NCBI RefSeq assembly: GCF_051401765.1
Contig: NW_027480482.1
Location: forward strand, 1,302,001-1,366,000
Length of the DNA: 64,000 nucleotides
Direction: 5' to 3'
Source: Calliopsis andreniformis
Lineage: Eukaryota; Arthropoda; Insecta; Hymenoptera; Andrenidae
Shown here: positions 1 through 8,816 of the stretch, piece after piece
Layout of the letters: the number at the start of each line of letters is the position of its first letter
Numbering within the stretch: the stretch's first letter is position 1
Position numbers and translations under genes: made by a program
Notes under the pieces: generated by a model
Told to the model about the DNA's origin: nothing
Seen by the model: only the letters and a program-made list of their open reading frames with translations
Databases searched by the model: none

Positions 1-1136
1 GATTGAGGATTGAGGATTGAGGATTGAGGATTGAGGATTGAGTATTGAAGATTGAGGATTTGGGACTGAGGATTGAAGATTGAGGATTGATGATTGAGGA
101 TTGAGGATTGAGGATTGAGGTTTGAGGATTGGGGATTGAAGATTCAGGATTGGGTATTGAGGATTGAAGGATGAGGGTTGAGGATTGAAATCTGTGAATT
201 GAGGATATTCTATTGAGGATTGAGGATTGACAATTGATTTTTGAGGACTGAGGGCTGAAGATTGAGGATTCAGGATTGAGGACTCGGGATTGAGGTTTGA
301 GGACTGAGGATTGAGGATTGAGGATTGAGGATTGCGGATTGAAGATTGAGGATTGAGGATTGAGGACTGAGTATTGATTACTGTGGATTGAGGTTTGGGG
401 AATGAGGATTGAGGTTTGAGGACTGAGGAATGAGGATTGAGGGTTGAGAATTGAGGATTGAGGATTGAGGATTGAAGATTGAGGATTGGGTGTTGAGGAT
501 TGAAGAATGAGGGTTGAGGATTGAGGATTGAGGATTGAGGATTGAGGATTGAGGATTGAGGATTGAGGATTGAAGATTGAGGATTGGGTATTGAGGATTG
601 AAGAATGAGGATTGAGGATTGAGGATTGAGGATTGAGGATGGAGGATTGAGGATTGAAGAATGAGGATTGTGGATTGAGGATAGAGGACTGAGGATTGAA
701 GATTGAGTATTGAGGACTGAGGACTGAGGATTGACGATTGAGAATAGAGGATTTAGGTTTGAGAATTGAAGATTTAGGATTGGGTATTGAGGATTGAAGA
801 ATGAGGATTGAGGATTGGGTATAGAGGATTGAAGAATGAGGATTGAGGATTGAGGATTGAGGACTGAGGATTGAAGATTGAGGGTTGAGGATTGAAGAAT
901 GAGGATTGAGGATTGAGGATTGAGGATTGAGGATTGAGGATTGAATATTGATGATGAAGATTGAGGATTGAGGATTGAGGGTTTTGGATTGAGGACAAGG
1001 ACTGAGGGTTGAATATTGATGTTTGAGGTCTGAGGATTGAGGATTGAGGATTGAGGATTGAGGATTGAGGATTGAGGATTGAGGATTGAATATTGAGTAT
1101 TAAGGATTGAAGATTGAGGATTGAGGATTGAGGATT

Positions 1137-1202
1137 GATTATTGAGGATTGAGGATTGAAGATTGAGTATTGGGGAATGAGGATTGACAATTGAGGTTTG
1201 AG
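1137..1202. repeat. P module (GATTATT ... GGGGAATG ... GACAATT)
   Basis: This recurring block of variant heptamers starts with GATTATT and contains GAGTATT-GGGGAAT-GAGGATT-GACAATT-GAGGTTT. Copies start at 1137, 5469, 10716, 18486, 20281, 29095, 45236 and 51560. It sits between zeta and M in the higher-order cycle. The copy at 45236 is joined directly behind an alpha module, which skips the zeta module. Confidence 0.78.
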
Positions 1203-1283
1203 TATTGAGGATTGAGAATTGAGGATTGATTATTGAAGATTGAGTATTGAGGATTGAAGATTGTGGATTGAGGATTGAGGATT

Positions 1284-1359
1284 GAGGATGAGGGCTGAGG
1301 GTTCAGGATTGAGGTTTCAGGACTGAGGACTGAGGATTGAGAATTGCGAATACAGGATT
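1284..1359. repeat. M module with a 6-bp unit (GAGGAT)
   Basis: The 6-bp unit GAGGAT precedes GAGGGCT-GAGGGTT-CAGGATT-GAGGTTT-CAGGACT, and the module ends GAGAATT-GCGAATA-CAGGATT. Copies start near 1284, 5616, 10863, 18633, 20428, 29242, 45383 and 51707, always about 147 bp after the P module. A sister form without the CAGGACT and GCGAATA units is common elsewhere (for example near 8730 and 12810). Confidence 0.78.
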
Positions 1360-1624
1360 GAGGATTGAGGATTGAAGATTGAGGATTGGGTATTGAGGAT
1401 TGAAGAATGAGGATTGAGGATTGAGGATTGAGGATTGAGGATTGAAGATTCAGGATTGAGGATTGAGACTTGAGGATTGAATACTGAGTATTGAGGATTG
1501 AAGATAGAGGATTGAGGATTGAGTGTTGAGGATTGAGGACGAGGACTGACGGTGGAGGATTGAGGTTTGAGGATTGAGGATTCAGGATTGAGGACTGAGG
1601 ATTGAGGATTGAGGATTGAGGATT

Positions 1625-1632
1625 GAGGATTA
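1625..1632. repeat. 8-bp unit (GAGGATTA), a shared +1 register break
   Basis: One extra A follows a GAGGATT unit and shifts the heptamer register by +1. The same extra base, followed by the same downstream units (GAGGATT-GAAGATT-GAATATT-GATGATT), is seen at 1632, 5964, 11211, 29597 and 45731. One insertion was therefore copied five times with its neighbourhood. It makes a good lineage marker: 5964 and 11211 differ by exactly 5,247, and 1632 and 11211 by 9,579. Confidence 0.8.
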
Positions 1633-2155
1633 GAGGATTGAAGATTGAATATTGATGATTGAAGATTGATGATTGAGGATTGAGGGTTGTGGACTGAGGA
1701 CGAGGACTGAGGGTTGAATATTGATGTTTGAGGTCTGAGGATTGTGGATTGAGGATTGACGATTGAAGATTGAATATTGATGATTGAAGGTTGAGGATCG
1801 AGGATTGTGGGTTGTGGATTGAGGACGAGGACTGAGGGTTGAGTATTGATGTTTGAGGTCTGAGGATTGAGGATTGAGGATTGAGGATTGAGAATTGAGG
1901 ATTGAGGATTGAGGATTGAAGATTGAGGATTGGGTATTGAGGATTGAAGAATGAGGATTGAGGATTGAGGATAGAGGACTGAGTATTGAAGATTGAGTAT
2001 TGAGGATTGAAGATTGAGGATTGAGGATTGAGTATTGAAGATTGAGGATTTGGGACTGAGGATTGAAGATTGAGGATTGATGATTGAGGATTGAGGATTG
2101 AGGATTGAGGATTGAGGATTGAAGATTGAGGATTGGGTATTGAGGATTGAAGAAT

Positions 2156-2274
2156 GAGGGTTGATGATTGAAATCTGTGAGTTGAGGATATTCTATTGAT
2201 GATTGAGGATTGACAATTGATTTTTGAGGAATGAGGGCTGAAGATTGAGGATTCAGGATTGAGGACTCGGGATT
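2156..2274. repeat. Epsilon-type diverged module
   Basis: The key units are GATGATT-GAAATCT-GTGAGTT before the core and GATGATT after it. Cores start at 2187, 2613, 11766, 12192, 13177, 13603, 30152, 46293, 46719, 58387 and 62299. Four times the module occurs as a doublet with exactly 426 bp between cores (2187/2613, 11766/12192, 13177/13603, 46293/46719), and three times singly. Distance to the next beta core is 378 bp after a doublet and 811 bp after a single copy. Confidence 0.85.
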
Positions 2275-2449
2275 GAGGTTTGAGGACTGAGGATTGAGGA
2301 TTGAGGATTGAGGATTGAGGATTGAGGATTGAAGATTGAGGATTGGGTATTGATTATTGAACATTGAGGATTGAGGGTTGAGTATTGAGGATTGAGGATT
2401 GAGGATTGAAGATTGAATATTGATGATTGAAGGTTGAGGTTCGAGGATT

Positions 2450-2514
2450 GAGGGTTGTGGATTGAGGACGAGGACTGAGGGTTGAGTATTGATGTTTGAG
2501 ATCTGTGGATTGAG
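2450..2514. repeat. K module with a 6-bp unit (GAGGAC)
   Basis: This is a frequent short module: GAGGGTT-GTGGATT-GAGGAC-GAGGACT-GAGGGTT-GAGTATT-GATGTTT, then GAGATCT or GAGGTCT. The GAGGAC unit lacks one base, so the heptamer register moves by -1 each time the module is crossed. A sister form has GACAAGG in place of GACGAGG (for example near 3634 and 8881), and another has GACGGGG (for example near 8435 and 12514). It recurs throughout the window, usually once or more per kilobase. In the - strand it produces the VLVLNPQ or LKHQYSTLSP variant peptide inside otherwise monotonous SILNPQS frames. Confidence 0.8.
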
Positions 2515-4300
2515 GATTGAGGATTGAGAATTGAGGAATGAGGATTGAAGATTGAGGATTGGGTATTGAGGATTGAAGAATGAGGGTTGATGATTGAAAT
2601 CTGTGAGTTGAGGATATTCTATTGATGATTGAGGATTGACAATTGATTTTTGAGGAATGAGGGCTGAAGATTGAGGATTCAGGATTGAGGACTCGGGATT
2701 GAGGTTTGAGGACTGAGGATTGAGGATTGAGGATTGAGGATTGAGGATTGAGGATTGAAGATTGAGGATTGGGTATTGAGTATTGAACATTGAGGATTGA
2801 GGGTTGAGTATTGGGGATTGAGTATTGAGGATTGAGGATTGAGGATTGAGGATTGAGGATTGAGGATTGAGGATTGAGGATTGAGGATTGAGGATTGCGG
2901 ATCGAGGATTGAAGATTGAGGATTGAGGATTGAGGATTGAGGATTGAGGATTGCAGATTGAGTATTGAGTAATGAAATCTGTGAATTGATGATATTCTAT
3001 TGAGGATTGAGGATTGACAACTGATTGTTGAGGAGTGAGGGCTGTAGATTGAGGATTCAGGATTGAGGAATAAGGATTGAGGTTTGAGGACTGAGGATTG
3101 AGGATTGAGGATTGAGGATTGAGGATTGAGGATTGAAGATTGAGGATTGAGGATTGATGGTTGTGGATTGAGGACGAGGACTCAGGGATGAGTATTGATG
3201 TTTGAGTTCTGAGGATTGAGGATTGAGGATTGAGAATTGAGGATTGAGGGTTGAGGATTGAAGATTGTGGATTGGGTATTGAGGATTGATGGATGGGGAT
3301 TGAGGATTGAGGATTGAGGATTGAGGATTGAAGATTGAGTATTGGGGATTCAAGATTGAGGATTGAGGATTGAGTATTGAATATTGAGGATTTGGGACAG
3401 AGGATTGAAGATTGAGGATTGATGATTGAGGATTGGGTATTGAGGATTGAAGAATGAGGATTGAGGATTGAGGATTGAGGATTGAGGATTGAAGATTGAG
3501 TATTGAGGATTGAAGGTTGACGGTTGAGGATTGAGGATTGAGGATTGAGGATTGAGGATTGAAGATTGAGGATTGAGGATTGAGGATTGAGGATTGAGGA
3601 TTGAGGATTGAGGATTGAGGATTGAGGATTGAGGACAAGGACTGAGGGTTGAATATTGATGTTTGAGGTCTGAGGGTTGAGGATTGAGCATTGAGAATTG
3701 AGGATTGAGGATTGAGGATTGAAGATTGAGGATTGGGTATTGAGGATTGAAGAATGAGGATTGAAGATTGAGGATTGGGTATTGAGCATTGAAGAATGAG
3801 GATTGAGGATTGAGGATTGAGGATTGCGGATTGAAGACTGAGGATTGAGGATTGAGGATTGAGTGTTGAATATTGAGTATTGAGGATTGAATATAGAGGA
3901 TTGAGGATTGAGGGTTGAGGATTGAGGACGAGGATTGAAGGTTGAGGATTGAGGTTTGAGGATTGAGGTCTGAGGACTGAGGACTGAGGATTGAGGATTG
4001 AGAATAGAGGATTTAGGATTGAGAATTGAAGATTGAGGATTGGGTATTGAGGATTGAAGAATGAGCATTGAGGATTGAGGATTGAGGATTGCGGATTGAA
4101 GATTGAGGATTGGGTATTGAGGTTTGAGGGACGAGAATTGAGGATTGAGGCTTGAGGACTGAGGGTTGACGATTGAGCATTGGAGATTGAGGATTGATTA
4201 CTGAGGATTGAGGATTGAGGATTGAGGATTGAGGATTGAGGATTGAGGATTGAGGATTGAGGATTCAGTATTGAGGATTGAAGATTGAGAATTGAGGATT

Positions 4301-4489
4301 CAGGATTGAACATTGAGCACTGAGCGTTCAGGGTTGAGTGTTGAGAATTGATGTTTGTGGATAGAGATTTGAAGATTGCAGATTGAGTATTGAGTATTGA
4401 AAACTGTGGGTTGAGGATATGCTATTGGGGATTGAGGATTGACAACTGACTGCTGAGGACTGAGGGCTGAAGATTGAGGATGCAGGATT
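4301..4489. repeat. Alpha-type diverged module (GATATGCTATTG core)
   Basis: This is a run of in-register heptamers, most of them far from consensus, including GAACATT, GAGCACT, GAGCGTT, GTGGATA, GCAGATT, GAAAACT and GACAACT. The core GATATGCTATTG starts at 4416. The same module recurs with its core at 9663, 17104, 38258 (core reads CTTTTG), 42969, 45029 and 50192. Where the zeta module follows, it lies 434 bp downstream (4416 to 4850, 9663 to 10097, 17104 to 17538) or 427 bp downstream (50192 to 50619). Its unusual heptamers are shared from copy to copy, so the copies descend from one diverged ancestor. Function is unknown. Confidence 0.85.
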
Positions 4490-4818
4490 GAGGATTCAGA
4501 AGTGAGGTTTGAGGACTGAGGAATGAGGATTGAGGGTTGAGAATTGAGGATTGAGGATTGAGGATTGAAGATTGAGGATTGGGTATTGAGGATTGAAGAA
4601 TGAGGATTGAGGATTGAGGATTGAGGATTGAGGATTGAGGATTGAGGATTGAGGATTGAGGATTGAGGATTGAGGATTGAGGATTGAGTATTGAAGATTG
4701 AGGATTTGGGACTGAGGATTGAAGATTGAGGATTGATGATTGAGGATTGAGGATTGAGGATTGAGGTTTGAGGATTGGGGATTGAAGATTCAGGATTGGG
4801 TATTGAGGATTGAAGGAT

Positions 4819-4937
4819 GAGGGTTGAGGATTGAAATCTGTGAATTGAGGATATTCTATTGAGGATTGAGGATTGACAATTGATTTTTGAGGACTGAGGG
4901 CTGAAGATTGAGGATTCAGGATTGAGGACTCGGGATT
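4819..4937. repeat. Zeta-type diverged module (GATATTCTATTG core)
   Basis: In-register units GAAATCT, GTGAATT, GAGGATA, TTCTATT, GACAATT and GATTTTT are followed by GAGGACT-CGGGATT. The core starts at 4850 here and recurs at 204, 10097, 17538, 19340, 32814, 33492 (GCGGATA variant) and 50619. It differs from epsilon by GTGAATT instead of GTGAGTT and GAGGATT instead of GATGATT after the core. It normally follows alpha and precedes the P and M modules. Confidence 0.82.
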
Positions 4938-6319
4938 GAGGTTTGAGGACTGAGGATTGAGGATTGAGGATTGAGGATTGCGGATTGAAGATTGAGGATT
5001 GAGGATTGAGGACTGAGTATTGATTACTGTGGATTGAGGTTTGGGGAATGAGGATTGAGGTTTGAGGACTGAGGAATGAGGATTGAGGGTTGAGAATTGA
5101 GGATTGAGGATTGAGGATTGAAGATTGAGGATTGGGTGTTGAGGATTGACGAATGAGGGTTGAGGATTGAGGATTGAGGATTGAGGATTGAGGATTGAGG
5201 ATTGAGGATTGAGGATTGAAGATTGAGGATTGGGTATTGAGGATTGAAGAATGAGGATTGAGGATTGAGGAATGAGGATTGAGGATGGAGGATTGAGGAT
5301 TGAAGAATGAGGGTTTTGGATTGAGGACAAGGACTGAGGGTTGAATATTGATGTTTGAGGTCTGAGGATTGAGGATTGAGGATTGAGGATTGAGGATTGA
5401 GGATTGAGGATTGAGGATTGAATATTGAGTATTAAGGATTGAAGATTGAGGATTGAGGATTGAGGATTGATTATTGAGGATTGAGGATTGAAGATTGAGT
5501 ATTGGGGAATGAGGATTGACAATTGAGGTTTGAGTATTGAGGATTGAGAATTGAGGATTGATTATTGAAGATTGAGTACTGAGGATTGAAGATTGTGGAT
5601 TGAGGATTGAGGATTGAGGATGAGGGCTGAGGGTTCAGGATTGAGGTTTCAGGACTGAGGACTGAGGATTGAGAATTGCGAATACAGGATTGAGGATTGA
5701 GGATTGAAGATTGAGGATTGGGTATTGAGGATTGAAGAATGAGGATTGAGGATTGAGGATTGAGGATTGAGGATTGAAGATTCAGGATTGAGGATTGAGA
5801 CTTGAGGATTGAATACTGAGTATTGAGGATTGAAGATAGAGGATTGAGGATTGAGTGTTGAGGATTGAGGACGAGGACTGACGGTGGAGGATTGAGGTTT
5901 GAGGATTGAGGATTCAGGATTGAGGACTGAGGATTGAGGATTGAGGATTGAGGATTGAGGATTAGAGGATTGAAGATTGAATATTGATGATTGAAGATTG
6001 AGGATTGAGGATTGAGGGTTGTGGACTGAGGACGAGGACTGAGGGTTGAATATTGATGTTTGAGGTCTGAGGATTGTGGATTGAGGATTGACGATTGAAG
6101 ATTGAATATTGATGATTGAAGGTTGAGGATCGAGGATTGTGGGTTGTGGATTGAGGACGAGGACTGAGGGTTGAGTATTGATGTTTGAGGTCTGAGGATT
6201 GAGGATTGAGGATTGAGGATTGAGAATTGAGGATTGAGGATTGAGGATTGAAGATTGAGGATTGGGTATTGAGGATTGAAGAATGAGGATTGAGGATTGA
6301 GGATTGAAGATTGAGGATT

Positions 6320-6683
6320 GGGTATTGAGTATTGAACATTGAGGATTGAGGGTTGAGTATTGGGGATTGAGTATTGAGGATTGAGGATTGAGGATTGAGG
6401 ATTGAGGATTGAGGATTGAGGATTGAGGATTGAGGATTGAGGATTGCGGATCGAGGATTGAAGATTGAGGATTGAGGATTGAGGATTGAGGATTGAGGAT
6501 TGGGTATTGAGTATTGAACATTGAGGATTGAGGGTTGAGTATTGGGGATTGAGTATTGAGGATTGAGGATTGAGGATTGAGGATTGAGGATTGAGGATTG
6601 AGGATTGAGGATTGAGGATTGAGGATTGCGGATCGAGGATTGAAGATTGAGGATTGAGGATTGAGGATTGAGGATTGAGGATT
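6320..6683. repeat. 182-bp tandem duplication
   Basis: Units at 6320-6501 and 6502-6683 both begin GGGTATT-GAGTATT-GAACATT and both contain GCGGATC (6446 and 6628), giving a period of 182 bp, or 26 heptamers. Related places at about 2771-2965 and 13750-13945 have it once. The duplication therefore looks local and recent. Confidence 0.85.
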
Positions 6684-6795
6684 GCAGATTGAGTATTGAG
6701 TAATGAAATCTGTGAATTGATGATATTCTATTGAGGATTGAGGATTGACAACTGATTGTTGAGGAGTGAGGGCTGTAGATTGAGGATTCAGGATT
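6684..6795. repeat. Beta-type diverged module
   Basis: Sixteen in-register heptamers begin with GCAGATT and include GAGTAAT, GAAATCT, GTGAATT, GATGATA, TTCTATT, GACAACT, GATTGTT, GAGGAGT and the diagnostic GTAGATT. Cores start at 2991, 6722, 13981, 21450, 23567, 30963, 47097, 52729 (core followed by TTAGG), 54839, 59198 and 63110. A gamma module follows in all copies except the one at 2991, usually 839 or 846 bp downstream. Confidence 0.85.
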
Positions 6796-7459
6796 GAGGA
6801 ATAAGGATTGAGGTTTGAGGACTGAGGATTGAGGATTGAGGATTGAGGATTGAGGATTGAGGATTGAAGATTGAGGATTGAGGATTGATGGTTGTGGATT
6901 GAGGACGAGGACTCAGGGATGAGTATTGATGTTTGAGTTCTGAGGATTGAGGATTGAGGATTGAGAATTGAGGATTGAGGGTTGAGGATTGAAGATTGTG
7001 GATTGGGTATTGAGGATTGATGGATGGGGATTGAGGATTGAGGATTGAGGATTGAGGATTGAAGATTGAGTATTGGGGATTCAAGATTGAGGATTGAGGA
7101 TTGAGTATTGAATATTGAGGATTTGGGACAGAGGATTGAAGATTGAGGATTGATGATTGAGGATTGGGTATTGAGGATTGAAGAATGAGGATTGAGGATT
7201 GAGGATTGAGGATTGAGGATTGAAGATTGAGTATTGAGGATTGAAGGTTGACGGTTGAGGATTGAGGATTGAGGATTGAGGATTGAGGATTGAGGATTGA
7301 GGATTGAAGATTGAGTATTGAGAATTGAAGATTGATGATTGAGGATTGAGGATTGAGGATTGAGGATTGAAGATTGAGGATTGAAGATTGAGTATTGAGG
7401 ATTGAAGATTGAGGATTGAGGATTGCGGGTTTAGGATTGAGGATTGAAGATTGAGGATT

Positions 7460-7634
7460 GGGGACAGAGTGCTGAGGGTAGACTGATGAGAATTGATGTT
7501 TGTGGATAGAGATCTGAAGATTGCAGATTGAGTATTGAGTAATGAAAACTGTGAGTTGATGATATTCTATTGAGGATTGAGGATTGGCAACTGATTGTTG
7601 AGGAGTGAGGGCTGAAGATTGAGGATTCAGGATT
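7460..7634. repeat. Gamma-type diverged module, 25 heptamers
   Basis: This 175-bp module is exactly 25 heptamers, nearly all of them non-consensus: GGGGACA, GAGTGCT, GAGGGTA, GACTGAT, GATGTTT, GTGGATA, GCAGATT, GAGTAAT, GAAAACT, GTGAGTT, GATGATA, TTCTATT, GGCAACT, GATTGTT and so on. Cores start at 7561, 14827, 22170, 24406, 31809, 35617, 40488, 47936, 53442, 55202, 60051 and 63956. Copies are almost identical to one another while differing from the GAGGATT consensus at most units. Exact register across the block indicates it decayed from the array itself and is not an inserted foreign sequence. The last copy is cut by the end of the window. Confidence 0.87.
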
Positions 7635-8081
7635 GAGAATTAAGGATTGAGGTTTGAGGACTTAGGATTGAGGATTGAGGATTGAGGATTGAGGTTTGAG
7701 GATTGAAGATTGAAGATTGAGGATTGAGTGTTGTGGATTGAGGACGTGGACTGAGGGTTGAGTATTGATGTTTGAGTTCTGAGGATTGAGGATTGAGGAT
7801 TGAGAATTGAGGATTGAGGATGGAGGATTGAAGATTGAGGATTGGGTATTGAGGATTGAAGAATGAGGATTGAGGATTGAGGATTGCGGATTGAGGATTG
7901 AGGATTGAAGATTGAGAATTGAGGATTGAAGATTGAGGATTGAGGATTGAGTATTGAAGATTGAGGATTTGGGACAGAGGATTGAAGATTGAGGATTGAT
8001 GATTGAGGATTGAGGATTGAGGATTGTGGATTGAGGATTGAGGATTGAAGATTGAGGATTGGGTATTGAGGATTGAAGAAT

Positions 8082-8200
8082 GAGGACTGAGGATAGAAAT
8101 CCGTGAATTGAGGATATTCTATTGAGGATTGAAGATTGACAATTGATTTTTGAGGACTGAGGGCTGAAGATTGAGGATTCAGGATTGCGGATTCGGGATT
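8082..8200. repeat. Delta-type diverged module
   Basis: The module opens with GAGGACT-GAGGATA-GAAATCC-GTGAATT and closes with CAGGATT-GCGGATT-CGGGATT. Cores start at 8113, 15379, 22722, 24958, 36176, 38964, 41047, 48488, 53994 and 55754. It follows gamma at 552 bp in seven copies and at 559 bp in two (35617/36176 and 40488/41047). The copies at 36176, 38964 and 41047 form a subfamily with GAAATCT and CAGGATT in place of GAAATCC and CGGGATT. Confidence 0.85.
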
Positions 8201-8816
8201 GAGGTTTGAGGACTGAGGATTGAGGGTTGAGGATTGAGGATTGAGGATTGAGGATTGAAGATTGAGTATTGAGGATTGTGGATTGAGGATTGAGGATTGA
8301 AGGTTGAGGATTGGGTATTGAGGATTGAACATTGTGGATTCAGGATTGAGTATTGAGGATTGAGGATTGAGGATTGAAGATTGAATATTGATGATAGAAG
8401 ATTGAGGTTCGAGGATTGAGGGTTGTGGATTGAGGACGGGGACTGAGGGTTGAGTATTGATGTTTGAGGTCTGAGGATTGAGGATTGAGGATTGAGAATT
8501 GAGGATTGAGGATTGAGGATTGAGGATTGAAGATTGAGGATTGTGTGTTGAGGATTGAAGAATGAGGATTGAGGATTGAGGATTCGGGATTGAGCATTGA
8601 AGATTGAGTATTGAGGATTGAAGATTGAGGATTGCGGATTGTGGATTGAGGATGGTGGATTGAGGATTGAGGATTGAAGATTGAGTACTGAGGGTTGCAG
8701 ATTGCGGATTGAGGATTAAGGATTGAGGATTGAGGATGAGGGCTGAGGGTTGAGGATTGAGGTTTGAGGACTGAGGACTGAGGATTGAGGATTGAGGATT
8801 GAAGGTTGAGTATTGA

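Larger units (their letters stand above)
1..1624. repeat. Zeta-P-M stretch, left edge of the window
   Basis: The order is zeta (core 204), P (1137) and M (1284), ending at the 8-bp unit. It is related to 4.65-5.96 kb and 9.9-11.2 kb, but is 314 bp longer between the zeta core and the 8-bp unit. The extra sequence lies roughly at 660-970 and is also found near 18.0-18.3, 19.8-20.1 and 51.1-51.4 kb. The array was already under way at base 1, so the true boundary lies outside the window. Confidence 0.75.
2120..2816. repeat. Epsilon doublet, segments of about 270 bp at 426-bp spacing
   Basis: Two closely similar segments, about 2120-2390 and 2546-2816, lie 426 bp apart, measured from identical landmarks at 2151/2577 and 2187/2613. 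Between them lies a K module with its 6-bp unit, which explains why 426 is one base short of a multiple of 7. The same arrangement recurs at 11.7-12.3, 13.1-13.8 and 46.2-46.85 kb. Confidence 0.78.
1633..3560. repeat. Epsilon doublet plus beta, without gamma and delta
   Basis: Epsilon cores at 2187 and 2613 are followed by beta at 2991. The first part (to about 2.68 kb) matches 11.2-12.26 kb at an offset of 9,579. The later part matches about 13.1-14.5 kb at an offset of 10,990 (2187/13177, 2613/13603 and 2991/13981 all agree). After beta, the expected gamma and delta modules are missing and the sequence passes into the stretch that precedes alpha at 4416. I read this as an internal deletion. 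Confidence 0.72.
3570..6303. repeat. 5,247-bp-period repeat, copy 1
   Basis: This segment carries a K module (GACAAGG form), alpha (4416), zeta (4850), P (5469), M (5616) and the 8-bp unit (5964). It matches 8817-11550 base for base apart from isolated substitutions: the landmarks at 3634, 4416, 4850, 5469, 5616 and 5964 all have partners exactly 5,247 bp further on. The left limit is uncertain by some tens of bases because pure GAGGATT runs flank it. The right limit is where copy 1 goes into a GGGTATT-GAGTATT run while copy 2 goes into GAGGATA-GAGGACT. Confidence 0.85.
6684..8816. repeat. Beta-gamma-delta stretch
   Basis: Beta (6722), gamma (7561) and delta (8113) follow in order at spacings of 839 and 552 bp. 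After delta comes a stretch with GACGGGG (8435) and the sister M form near 8730. The delta tail from 8187 is the same sequence as 12266 onward at an offset of 4,079, so this segment resembles one parent of the chimeric junction at 12.26 kb. Confidence 0.75.

Noticed and set aside
201..260. Promoter-like element from GATATTC and TTTTTGAGG strings
   Set aside because: These are fixed parts of a repeated module with no downstream gene; the resemblance to -10 or TATA-type sequences is slight.
1630..4068. Long - strand open frame (812 codons) and dozens of similar ones as protein-coding genes
   Set aside because: They are a by-product of a stop-free 7-bp unit; all three frames give the same peptide. 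There is no signal peptide, domain, start context or codon bias. Ends fall wherever a random substitution makes a stop, and many starts are TTG.
4340..4360. Possible DnaA box (TGTGGATAG, one mismatch from TGTGGATAA) in the alpha and gamma modules
   Set aside because: It is the variant unit GTGGATA preceded by a T-ending unit, a two-step change from GAGGATT. There is no clustered box array, AT-rich unwinding region or origin gene nearby.
7460..7634. Inserted mobile element as the source of the GATATT-core modules
   Set aside because: The modules keep perfect 7-bp register with the flanks, have no terminal inverted repeats, target duplications or coding sequence, and their units still resemble GAGGATT.
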